46,105 bases of DNA, from positions 326,918 to 373,022 of the forward strand of contig NZ_LT556035.1 in assembly GCF_900079775.1 (NCBI RefSeq). The letters are read 5' to 3'. How positions within the stretch are numbered: the first letter of the stretch is position 1; each line of letters opens with the position of its first letter. Below the pieces are notes generated by a model that had not been told where the DNA came from, made no database searches, and worked only from the letters and a program-made list of their open reading frames with translations. Below are positions 8,553-17,500 of this stretch, in pieces. The translations under genes were made by a program, and so were the position numbers. This stretch comes from Leyella lascolaii. GTDB taxonomy: Bacteria > Bacteroidota > Bacteroidia > Bacteroidales > Bacteroidaceae.

Positions 8553-8770
8553 CAAGTTTATCATATATATACGCCCATTGTAAATTAAACCTCTTTCCCT
8601 AGCCGGTTTTTAATCGCTGGCAAGGGATGCAGGTTTGCCCCGTTTGTCATATATATACGCCCGGTGTTAAACTAAACCTGTTTGTGCCAATCTTTCATAT
8701 CGGCTTATACCGGGATGGAAGTTTTCCAGGTTTGTCCTATATATACCCTCCCGTTAAACTAAACCTCTTT
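8553..8770. repeat. Three 44-bp direct repeats between ATPase and primase genes
   Basis: Near-identical units at 8553-8596, 8640-8683 and 8727-8770. Each has the pattern gtttgtcatatatatacgccc, 4-6 variable bases, then ttaaactaaacctcttt. Unit starts are 86 and 88 bp apart, close to eight helical turns. The third overlaps the stop codon of the ATPase gene. The AT-rich core and regular spacing resemble replication iterons or an ICE origin region; an RNA-level element between two operon genes is the alternative. Confidence 0.8.
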
Positions 8771-9847
8771 GGTGGCGGAATCTTCCTGGTTGTTCAATGC
8801 TTCCGGCAAATAGGCATAGGCCTTGTCTTTCTTAATGATAACCCCTCTTCCCATCAGGTATTTGTTCAGTTCGATACAGATGTTCCGACCGCGTTTGAAA
8901 CCGATTTCCGCATAACCTTGCCGCAACGACTTGATGAGGAGCCCGTATCCTACGATGGGACCATTTTCGAATGCGATTTCCAACGCCTTTGCGTGCTGAG
9001 CATCCGTGATGGCCTCGGTGGTGGGCTTTCGTTCCTGTGTAAAGGCGTAGTCCTCCACCAGTTCCGGCAACGCCTCCCTGTTGATGCGGAATGCGAAAGG
9101 CTGGAACTCCCGTTCCCGGATGTGCATGGCCTTGACCTCGCTGATGTTGCCGTCAAACTGGCTCTTGGTCACTTGCAGGATGGTTTCCGCCTTGTTGTTC
9201 AGCTCCGTGCCGATATGCCCGCGCGTATTGTCATCACCCTTGTTCAAGTGCAGCACGGTGTGGATGTGCAGGTCGTGCATGCTCGACCAACGCATCAAGT
9301 CGTTAATCAAGTCCACCGACTCGCTGGGGCTGTTGATGTCATACATCAGGTCACGGATGCCGTCTATCACGACAAAGCCTATCTCCGGGTCGGCAGCAAG
9401 CGCATGGTTGATAATCTGTCTTCGCTGCTTGGGGCTGTATTCACGTAGCATGAAGAACACCAGTCGATCCGTTTCTTGGTCTGTAGGCATCCCGGCCAGT
9501 TTGAGGATGCGTTCCAATACCTTGTGGCAATGGCACTTGCTCTGCTCGGTGTCCACATAAAGCACCTTGTGTTTTCCTTCAGGCAGATGCGCCTTGTAGT
9601 GCAGGATGTTCCTGCCGGACAAGGCCGACGCTACGATAGCGGCACAGTTGAAGGTCTTCTTGCTCTTGGGCTTGCCCACGGATGCGCTGAAATTGCCGAG
9701 CGTGGCAATGGTGATGCCGTCCACCTGCACGATTTCGGGAGGGTAGGCGTAGGTCTCCGTGACCCGCAATCGGATGAAACTCAGTATCTGCTCGTAAACC
9801 TGCCTGTCGATGTCTTCCGACACCGGTATGATTCCATGTGCGTTCAT
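8759..9847 (-). CDS. RecA-fold AAA ATPase (RepA/DnaB-like)
   Basis: 362 residues. Walker A is the atypical GKPKSKKT (residues 58-65), the form seen in RepA-like helicases. Walker B is 'IGFVVIDGIRDL' at about 155-166, and 'HTVLHLNKG' follows as the sensor strand. The C-terminal 100 residues contain a winged-helix-like region. It is expected to act as a hexameric helicase or loader with the neighbouring primase in element replication or mobilisation. Its ATG overlaps the stop of the upstream HTH gene (ATGA). Confidence 0.85.
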   Translation of the reverse strand: MNAHGIIPVSEDIDRQVYEQILSFIRLRVTETYAYPPEIVQVDGITIATLGNFSASVGKPKSKKTFNCAAIVASALSGRNILHYKAHLPEGKHKVLYVDTEQSKCHCHKVLERILKLAGMPTDQETDRLVFFMLREYSPKQRRQIINHALAADPEIGFVVIDGIRDLMYDINSPSESVDLINDLMRWSSMHDLHIHTVLHLNKGDDNTRGHIGTELNNKAETILQVTKSQFDGNISEVKAMHIREREFQPFAFRINREALPELVEDYAFTQERKPTTEAITDAQHAKALEIAFENGPIVGYGLLIKSLRQGYAEIGFKRGRNICIELNKYLMGRGVIIKKDKAYAYLPEALNNQEDSATKEV

Positions 9848-10290
9848 AGTTTCTTCCCTTTCTTCATTAGTGAGTTGCTATTCCCCATGCTGATTCCGGC
9901 AAGAGCCGCCTGCCGTTCAATCTCCCGGTTGGACAGTACCGGATTCCGGCGTTTCCAGTCGTCCAACGCTTTCCGCTCGAAGAAGATGTGCTTGCCGTTA
10001 GGTTTCGAGAACGGAATCTCATGGGTGGACGTGAGGCGGTACAGATGTCCGGTGGATATGTTCAGGTATTTGGCGGCTTCTTCCACGTTGAACACTTCTT
10101 TCAAGATGTAAAGCTGCTGTTCCACTTCCTCAAACCTGGCAATCAATGCCTCCAAGGTGCCGAAACGGCTGATGAACTCCTCTATGACCGTTATCTTGTC
10201 CAATACGCTGTCAATGTCCTCCATCCGTTTCAATATGGAGTGGACGGCTTCCACCCGCTCCAATGTTTCCAAGAATCCGGCTTCCGTCAT
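9844..10290 (-). CDS. Excisionase-like HTH protein 2
   Basis: 148 residues. The N-terminal half is predicted coiled coil ('ETLERVEAVHSILKRMEDID'). A MerR/excisionase-type HTH_17 domain follows at about residues 70-125: 'NVEEAAKYLNISTGHLYRLT', then 'IPFSKPNGKHIFFERKALDDW'. Such proteins bind attachment sites to direct excision, or regulate element genes. It overlaps both the upstream HTH gene and the downstream ATPase gene by 4 bp, so the three are translationally coupled. Confidence 0.85.
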   Translation of the reverse strand: MTEAGFLETLERVEAVHSILKRMEDIDSVLDKITVIEEFISRFGTLEALIARFEEVEQQLYILKEVFNVEEAAKYLNISTGHLYRLTSTHEIPFSKPNGKHIFFERKALDDWKRRNPVLSNREIERQAALAGISMGNSNSLMKKGKKL

Positions 10291-10637
10291 ACGTCCAATC
10301 CTTTAAGTTCCACTTCCGATACTTCCTCCCGGCAGGGTGATTCACCGTATTCATGGTTGCGGCAAAGCCATCCGTCCAATTCCCGTTTGCTGAAAAACAG
10401 GAGCTTGCCGCTGGGTTTATAGTGCGGCACCTTTCCCGCTTTCGTCAGTTTGTAAAGCTGGCTGTCCGAAAGCCCTGTGTACCGACAGGCCTCTTTGAAG
10501 TTGAGTGTGTCTTTGATGCAGTACAGAAGCTTTTCCACTTTTTCCACCTGCGCCTGTAGCAGGCTCAGTTTCAACAGGCAGGACGGGCATTCCACCCGTT
10601 CAGACTGTTCGTTCGTTGCAATTCTTTGTTGTTCCAT
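10287..10637 (-). CDS. Excisionase-like HTH protein 1
   Basis: 116 residues with the same layout as its neighbour: a short N-terminal coiled-coil-like part with a CPSC pair (residues 18-21), then HTH_17 at about 45-95 ('NFKEACRYTGLSDSQLYKLT', 'VPHYKPSGKLLFFSKRELDGW'). It heads the coupled set HTH-HTH-ATPase. The Cys pair is worth noting, though only two cysteines are close together. Role inferred: recombination directionality factor or regulator. Confidence 0.85.
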   Translation of the reverse strand: MEQQRIATNEQSERVECPSCLLKLSLLQAQVEKVEKLLYCIKDTLNFKEACRYTGLSDSQLYKLTKAGKVPHYKPSGKLLFFSKRELDGWLCRNHEYGESPCREEVSEVELKGLDV

Positions 10638-10675
10638 TATTCTGACATTTTAAATTGGACAATGAAGGGATTTCA

Positions 10676-10704
10676 CCCTCCGAAACGATTGTTGTTTCAG
10701 AGGG
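10676..10704. promoter_or_regulatory. Imperfect hairpin upstream of the HTH operon
   Basis: Arms ccctccgaaac (10676-10686) and gtttcagaggg (10694-10704) pair except for one mismatch, around a 7-base loop. It lies between the frameshifted gene and the HTH operon, about 40 bp before the latter's ATG on the minus strand. It may be an attenuator or operator. No T-run follows, so a simple terminator is less likely. Confidence 0.45.
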
Positions 10705-10790
10705 CGAATTTAGTCCCTTGCTTCCAAACTACTGTACGACAGACAATCATAGTTCGGAACTGTTGCTCCAACTATTGCTGTTTTCCCTTG

Positions 10791-11607
10791 TCATTTGCTG
10801 GCCATTCCATCATTTGAACGCTGTTCTTGCACTTTTTGGACGCATTCCCAGATTTTCCTCTGCATACTATTCGGGGTGTTTCTTGCATGGGTCAGCGCAT
10901 TCGAGAACTGTTCATGCCTCAAGGGCTTGTTACCCTTTGGACCGAGTATGCTTCCAGCCTGTTCCAACAAATTCTGCCAGCGGGAAAGGATCAGCCCGTG
11001 TCGGCACAACTGGTCGAGAAGGTAGGCGAGCATCCGGTTGTTACGCGATGTCAGCGGGACAGTCAGTTTGCCTTCCAAAAGAGAACGGAAAGTGATTGCG
11101 TCAATGGTTTCCACAAATACGCGAGCCTCATTGGCACAATCGGCAATGAGGCTCAGTTGGTCATCGTCAAGGCAGCAGCCTAACGACAATGAATGGTTGG
11201 GATGGGTGTCGGAAGGCATGGCCGCACCCGTTTCGCACCCCGGAGGAGGCGCCTCCGTCGTGTAATACAAGTGCAGCAAGTCCTTCGTGAGGCCATCATC
11301 GGGCTTTCCCATTTCCGAGAACCGTACAAGGAGGTCTTTCCGTGTGAACAGGATGCCACGCAGGATGCCGAGATTCATCCGGTGCTCGTTCAACCCTGCC
11401 GCATCCCGCCGGTCGGTATGGTGATGGCTGTTCAGAAAATCCATGGCGAACAGTTTGTACAGTTTTCCACCAGCCACGACCTCGGATTGGTACTTGGCAA
11501 CGAGTTCCCGAAGAAGGGAATTCAGACCACTTTGCGATGCACTACCGTTGGCACGGTCCGCCTGTCCTTTTTTTAAAAGCAGGCATCTTTTTACGCTTTC
11601 TAATCAT
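10791..11607 (-). pseudogene. Conserved ICE protein of unknown function, frameshifted at a 7-A tract
   Basis: The long open frame (to 11477) has no ATG at its natural beginning. Coding-like sequence in that frame continues upstream ('ANGSASQSGLNSLLREL'), and an ATG at 11607 opens another frame ('MIRKRKKMPAFKK') that stops soon after. The two join perfectly if one A is removed from the run at 11568-11574 (TTTTAAAAAAA on the coding strand), giving about 271 residues. Family unknown; no membrane segments; helical, with 'KPDDGLTKDLLHLYY' in the middle. Either an inactivating indel, a slippage-controlled switch, or a sequencing error. Confidence 0.7.
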
Positions 11608-11633
11608 ACTGCTAAAATTTAGAGGATAAATTA

Positions 11634-12782
11634 TTACTGGACGAATGCGCTGTCCAACAGGGAAACCGCATCGTTCTTCTTGCTGTTGATGATTCTCGCG
11701 TAACGCTGTGTGTGTCGGATGGTCGTATGGCCAAGCAACTGGCTGGTCGTATAAATGTCAACCCCGGCAGTCAGGGCAAGGGTCGCGAAAGTGTGCCTGG
11801 CGACATGGAATGAAAATTTCTTGTCAATTCCGGCATCTTTCGCCCAATCGCTGAGCACGTGCTTGTACCAAATGCTCAACGTGGGGAACACCGGGTCGTC
11901 AGGCGAGGCATCGCCTTGTTCCGGCAACCATTTCCTTGCGTTCATGTTCAATGGCAGATACAGCAACACACCTGTTTTGTATTGGGTAATCTCCACCTGC
12001 CATTTCCCGTTGTTCCGGATGATGTTTTTCCAACAGAGCAACTTGATGTCCATGATGCGCAAACCGCAGAAACATGAAAACAGAAAAGCCGCTTTCATGT
12101 CCTGTCTTCGGCACGGGGTCTTAATGAGACGCTTTATCTCATCCACGGTAAGATACTCACGTTTGGTCTCTTTCCCGGCCACCATACTGCGTTTTATCCC
12201 CTTGTATGGAGATTTCTGCAGCAGATTTTCCTTTACGGCATAATTGAGTGCCGCACGGATGTAGTCCATGTGTATGAAGACAGTTTCTTTGGCAAGTTTC
12301 CCATGATCCCGCGTGTATGCCTTCCTGGTAAGCAGCCGTTCCATAAAGCCGAGCAAATACTCCCTGTCCACCTCGGCAAGCGTAACCTTGCCATTATATT
12401 CCTCCAATTCTGCTATGCTACGGTTTATCCAAGTCGAAGCAGACTTGGAACCGCCCCGCTTCATCACATAGTCGTGGTACACCTTCATCCAGTCGGTAAG
12501 CAGCATCTTAGCCTTGTACGAACGGTCGGTAATGCCTGCCACTTTGTTGGTCAGCTCCAAAATCTTTTCCGCCTTTATCGCATTCGCCGTGGCAAGCGTA
12601 TTGACATTCTGTATTTTAGAGGCATAATCGGTTTCGGGCACCAGATACAGTTTGAGGAACTGGTAACTTCTTCTTCCATCATGGTAGATGTCCAAGTATA
12701 TGGAAGTGTTCCCGTTTTTCAACTTGTTGAATCGTAAACGGACAGGCTCTTTGGCCTTTACTTGTTTCTTGGGTCTTGCCAT
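11634..12782 (-). CDS. Tyrosine recombinase (integrase), second of tandem pair
   Basis: 382 residues from the ATG at 12782, chosen because GGAGG sits 8 nt before it; an upstream ATG at 12815 has no such site. N-terminal Arm-binding-type segment ('NTSIYLDIYHDGRRSY'), SAM-like core-binding domain, then the catalytic domain with 'CGLRIMDIKLL' (Arg I), 'HVARHTFATLAL' (His-x-x-Arg), 'LLGHTTIRHTQRYARI' (His and nucleophile Tyr). All catalytic residues are present. It follows the first integrase with 25 bp between and is clearly its paralogue, so the pair may act together on the element ends. Confidence 0.93.
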   Translation of the reverse strand: MARPKKQVKAKEPVRLRFNKLKNGNTSIYLDIYHDGRRSYQFLKLYLVPETDYASKIQNVNTLATANAIKAEKILELTNKVAGITDRSYKAKMLLTDWMKVYHDYVMKRGGSKSASTWINRSIAELEEYNGKVTLAEVDREYLLGFMERLLTRKAYTRDHGKLAKETVFIHMDYIRAALNYAVKENLLQKSPYKGIKRSMVAGKETKREYLTVDEIKRLIKTPCRRQDMKAAFLFSCFCGLRIMDIKLLCWKNIIRNNGKWQVEITQYKTGVLLYLPLNMNARKWLPEQGDASPDDPVFPTLSIWYKHVLSDWAKDAGIDKKFSFHVARHTFATLALTAGVDIYTTSQLLGHTTIRHTQRYARIINSKKNDAVSLLDSAFVQ

Positions 12783-12807
12783 GGCTTTTCCTCCGGTCAG
12801 TTGTTTT

Positions 12808-13938
12808 TCATTCAAAAAGTTTGTCTATCATCAGCACGGCTGCCTCTTTTTTGGCATCGACAATTTTTGCGTACACCTGCGTGGTTTCCACATCCCTGTG
12901 CCCCAATAACTGGCTGGTGGTGTATAAGTCTGCGCCTAATGTCAACTCCATAGTTGCGAACGTGTGCCTGCTCATGTGGTAGCAGAGATTTTTCTTTACG
13001 CCGGCAGCTTTAGCCCACCTCTTTAATACGACATCCAAGGTAGTGGTATGTGGAATGGAAAACACATGTTCTTCAGCATCGCCCCGTTGTTCCGGAAGGT
13101 AACCTTGCGCCTGGGTGCTGAGTGGCAGATAAAGCATGTTGCCCGTTTTCCGCTGGCGCACTTCAAGATGAACCTTCCCTGTTTCCTCTATTACATTTTT
13201 CCACTGCAAAGAGCGCATGTCGCCAAGCCGCAGGCCGCAAAAGCAGGAGAACAGGAAAGGAACTTTCACGTCTTCACGGCAAGGGGTGTCTATCAATAGC
13301 CGTACTTCATCTATGGTGAGGTATTCACGTTTCTTCTGTTCTCCTTGTATGGCATTCCGGTCAATGGCCAATCCGGGATTGACGGACAAGATGCCCTCGT
13401 CAACAGCAAGGTTCAGAGCCGAGACGATATAACCTACATAAGTCTTAATGGTCTTCTTGGCGAAAGGTTTCTTGGTACGTTTTGTTTTGGCGACCTTTGT
13501 CATGTATTCCACGAAACCGTCCAAGAACTCCTTGTCCACATCGCACAACCGTGCTTTCGGGTCATATTTCTGGAGTTGGACCACTGTGGAATGAACACTT
13601 GGCTCCAATCCGCGTTTTCCATTTTGCTTCCTTTGTTCCATATATATATCCATCCAGTCTATTAAACGCATCTTGCCTTTCTCGGACAAAACAAGCGGTT
13701 GCTTTTTGTTCGTGATATCGATGATGCGTTGTGACTTGATGGCATTAGCCGCTTTGAGCGTATGCTCATTCTGCGCTCTCGCCTCTGCGGAAGTTTCTGG
13801 TATAAGATACAGTTTCAAGAACTCATACCGTCTTTTCCTCTCATAATATATATCGAGGTAGATGGACTTGTTCCCATTCTCCAATTCCTTGAAACGAATT
13901 CGGACGGGTACAGACTCTGATTTCTTTGTACGTGCCAT
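12808..13938 (-). CDS. Tyrosine recombinase (integrase), first of tandem pair
   Basis: 376 residues; the ATG at 13938 is preceded by GGAGG at a good distance. Same architecture as the neighbouring integrase: N-terminal 'KSIYLDIYYERKRRYEFL', core-binding domain, catalytic motifs 'CGLRLGDMRSL' (Arg I), 'CYHMSRHTFATMEL', 'LLGHRDVETTQVYAKI' (Tyr). All catalytic residues are intact. It is the outermost gene of the left ICE, next to the inferred element end. A TATCTTTG box upstream gives a plausible Bacteroides promoter. Confidence 0.93.
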   Translation of the reverse strand: MARTKKSESVPVRIRFKELENGNKSIYLDIYYERKRRYEFLKLYLIPETSAEARAQNEHTLKAANAIKSQRIIDITNKKQPLVLSEKGKMRLIDWMDIYMEQRKQNGKRGLEPSVHSTVVQLQKYDPKARLCDVDKEFLDGFVEYMTKVAKTKRTKKPFAKKTIKTYVGYIVSALNLAVDEGILSVNPGLAIDRNAIQGEQKKREYLTIDEVRLLIDTPCREDVKVPFLFSCFCGLRLGDMRSLQWKNVIEETGKVHLEVRQRKTGNMLYLPLSTQAQGYLPEQRGDAEEHVFSIPHTTTLDVVLKRWAKAAGVKKNLCYHMSRHTFATMELTLGADLYTTSQLLGHRDVETTQVYAKIVDAKKEAAVLMIDKLFE

Positions 13939-13971
13939 GACTTCCTCCTTGGTTATTTGTTACTGCTTGTG

Positions 13972-13979
13972 CAAAGATA
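13972..13979 (-). promoter_or_regulatory. Promoter -7 box for the integrase pair
   Basis: TATCTTTG on the minus strand matches the Bacteroides -7 consensus TAnnTTTG and lies about 34 nt before the integrase ATG. No well-spaced TTTG -33 box is evident. Confidence 0.5.
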
Positions 13980-14151
13980 ACAAAACCCATCCAAAACACC
14001 AAGAAACAACTAACAAAAAAGTAACATAAAAAGTCAAAACACCTATCAACAAACAAAAGATAAGCAGAATATCCATTTCGCTGATTGTTTCATAAACTAT
14101 TGATATTCATTGTTATCTATAATTTTAATTGCATCTATTTCCACAAATATA

Positions 14152-14331
14152 TCTGCATTGTACAAAGCACGCCATTCATGGGCAAGCGCAGCCAAAGGCA
14201 AGAACATTCCGATTTCGGTGATCAGCGAAGGAATGGGACATGATTCCGAGGCAACCACACAAATTTATTTGGCTTCATTGGACAATTCCGTAGTGGACAA
14301 AGCCAACGCACAAATTCTGAAAAGTCTGTAG
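14152..14331 (+). pseudogene. C-terminal remnant of a tyrosine recombinase
   Basis: About 58 codons encode the catalytic end of a different tyrosine recombinase: 'ARHSWASAAKGKNIPISVI' (Arg of HxxR with His), 'GMGHDSEATTQIYLASLD' (His and nucleophile Tyr), ending 'ANAQILKSL' and a stop. No ATG exists in frame; everything upstream of about 14150 is unrelated AT-rich sequence. The fragment resembles chromosomal invertase-type recombinases of Bacteroidales. Truncation at the presumed ICE edge suggests the left element inserted in, or recombined with, this gene. Confidence 0.75.
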
Positions 14332-14362
14332 GACTGGAGAACGTTTAGCAAAAGCATTCATT

Positions 14363-14537
14363 TCTTAGACAGAGGGACTCACTCTTGCGCAAAGTTATAC
14401 ATTTTATTGAAAATCCTGCAATTCCGGCCGTTGGATTTTCATCCGGAAGTTATTGAATTTCAACTATTGTTTAGCAATTCTACATATAATTCATCAGCAA
14501 ATCAGCCTTATAGCCCAAAATCTCCCTCTGTCTAAGA
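14363..14537. repeat. 15-bp perfect inverted repeats framing 175 bp (MITE-like)
   Basis: tcttagacagaggga at 14363-14377 is exactly inverted at 14523-14537. The 145 bp between have no gene. The unit sits between the recombinase remnant and the start of the helicase gene. It could be a miniature transposable element or a large hairpin acting as terminator/leader. No target duplication is obvious. Confidence 0.6.
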
Positions 14538-14595
14538 GAGAATAAATTCATGTATTGTATTTTGTTTGGAGGGGCTTTGTATTAAATATAAAATT

Positions 14596-17500
14596 ATGAG
14601 TACAAAGTTTTTCAATAATATACCGGGTAATACTCTTTTTGATAAGTTGAAAGGTATTGCGGCAGAGATGGTAACATTTGAACGCTTTTTAGCTGTTGTA
14701 GGCTTCTTTCGTTCATCTGGATATTTCAAGTTGCGTAAAGAATTAGGTGATATATCAGAAATCAAGATATTGGTAGGTATCAATATTGATGATATTTTCC
14801 GAAAGCATAACAAGGCTCTTTTGATGCTTGTTGATGAAGAAAAAGCAAAAGAAATCTATCACAACGGTTTCAAGGAGGATATTGTAAACGCTCAATACTC
14901 ACCCGAAGTAGAGGAAGGCATATTGCAGATGTGTGAAGACCTTGTTTCCGGACGTTTGCAAATGCGTATTCATGCAACCAAAAATCTGCACGCTAAATTC
15001 TACTTATGCCTGCCACAAAACCATAGCGAGAATAGCGACGGTTGGGTAATAATGGGTTCTTCCAATATCTCTGATTCGGGTTTGGGGATCAAACAGCCGC
15101 CACAGTATGAACTCAATGTGGCAATGAAGGACTTTGATGATGTAAAGTATTGCTCAGATGAATTTTGGACTTTATGGAACGAGGCTGTTCCATTGACAGC
15201 AAAAGATATTGAAGAGTACAAAAAGAATACATACTTGGGCTATCAGCCTACTCCATACGAACTATACATCAAAGTACTTATTGATACATTTGGTGACCAA
15301 GTGGAAGATGACTTTTCCATTCAGTTACCCGATGGTGTTAAGGATTTGAAATATCAGAAAGATGCCGTTATTCAGGGGTATCAGATGCTGATGCAGCATA
15401 ATGGTTTGTTCCTTGCTGATGTTGTGGGGTTAGGAAAGACTATGATTGCAACAATGATAGCCAAACGTTTTGTAGAGGCTAACGGTAAAAATACCAATAT
15501 CCTCGTTGTATATCCCCCGGCATTGGAAGATAACTGGCGAAATACATTCAAACTTTTCGGAATATACAAGAAAACTCAATTCATTACTAATGGCAGTCTG
15601 TCAAAGGTTCTTGAAAGTAAAGACAATTACAAGGACAAAGAGGAATTTGATTTAATCATTGTCGATGAAGCCCATGGTTTCCGTAGCGATAGTTCTGGCA
15701 AATATGATGAGTTGCAAAAGATATGCAAATCCCCCTGCCTGAATATTGGCTTGCTGAAAAGCACTCAAAAGAAGGTAATGCTTCTTTCTGCTACACCGCT
15801 CAACAACCGCCCTGATGATTTACAGAATCAGTTACTATTGTTCCAAAATAGCCAAAACTGTACCATTGACGGAGTTCCCAACCTCAAAGGTTTCTTTGCT
15901 CCGCTTATCTATGAATATAAGAGATTGATGCGAGAGCGTGACCAGCGTGATGTTACTGCTGAGGTGGATAAAATCTATGAGCAGATACGTAGTAAGGTTA
16001 TTGATAAGGTAACAGTACGCCGTACCCGCAACAATATACTCAACGATCCCGATTATAAGGCAGATATTAAATCACAAGGTATCATATTCCCAAATATTCT
16101 GCCACCGAATGAATTGGAGTATGTAATGGGCTCAGATACAAGCAACCGCTTCTATGAGACGCTTAAGCAATTGACTGATGGAAAAACGGATGAAAATCCA
16201 GAAGGCAAGGGACTGACCTATGCCCGCTATCGTGCTGTTGAGTTTTTGAAACCTGAATATCGTAGCAAGTATAAGAATGCTGTACATATTGGTCAGACAT
16301 TGGCTGCCATTTACCGTGTTCATATGGTAAAGAGATTGGAGAGTAGTTTCTATGCTTTCAAGAAGTCGCTTCGAACACTTCTTCGTATTACAACTGATAT
16401 GATTAAGATGTTCGATGAGGACAAGGTGATCATCGCCCCCGATTTGAAGGTGAAAGACCTGCAAGCAAAGAATATGGAACTTGATGAAATTATCGAGTAT
16501 GCCATTGCAAAAGGATATGCAACTGAAGATATTCTCTTCCCAGCCAATGCTTTTAGTTCTGATTTTCTTGAAATGCTCCATCATGATCGTGAGATATTGG
16601 AGCAACTCAATGCAGATTGGGCGAAAGAGAATGATGATCCGAAGTTTGACAAGTTCCGAGAAAACCTTACTAATGTCTTTTTTGATACGACCATCAATCC
16701 ATCTGGCAAATTGGTGTTGTTCTCTGAAAGTGTCGATACATTGAATTACTTATATGATAGATTGACAAAAGAGATAGGTCGCACAGATGTTTTGATGGTA
16801 ACAGCAAGCAACCGCAACCGTTTGGGACAGACTATCAAAGAGAATTTCGATGCCAATTTTGACAGTAATTTAATGAGGTACAACATCATTATTACTTCTG
16901 ATGTATTGGCCGAAGGTGTGAACTTGCATCGTTCCAATGTAATTGTCAATTACGATTCGCCTTGGAATGCCACACGTTTAATGCAGCGTATAGGTCGTGT
17001 AAACCGTATCGGTTCTGTTGCTACGAATATCTATAACTATATGTTCTACCCATCGCAACAGGGCGACAAGGAAATTCAACTCTATAAAAACGCTCTTGTT
17101 AAATTACAGGGTTTTCACTCTGCATTTGGCGAAGATGCTCAAATCTACTCAAAGGAAGAAATTGTAAAGGAGTTCCAAATGTTTGACAACAATGTAAAGG
17201 ACAGTATCGATAAGAAAATTGCCCTATTGCGTGAAGTGCGTGAGCTCTATAACAGAGACCGTAAACTATATCACAAGATCAAGGCTTTGCCAATGAAGAG
17301 CAGAGTAATGCGTGATACGGGAAAGCATTGTGGAAAGTCAGTCATCTTTGTTTCTTCCAATGTCAAGACCGAGTTTTATCTGGCTACTCAAACTGGTATT
17401 GAAATTATTGACTTCCTAGAAGCAGTAAAGTATCTCAAAGCAAGGCCCGAAGAACAACCATTACAATTTACTAATGAGAAACAACACTACAAGCATGTCA

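Noticed and set aside
8553..8770. CRISPR array
   Set aside because: Only three units with variable interiors and 42-44 bp between them that lie in an operon gap and overlap a stop codon; no cas genes in the window.
16132..16605. 157-codon leftward frame inside the helicase gene
   Set aside because: Antisense to the SF2 helicase core, with no independent start signal.
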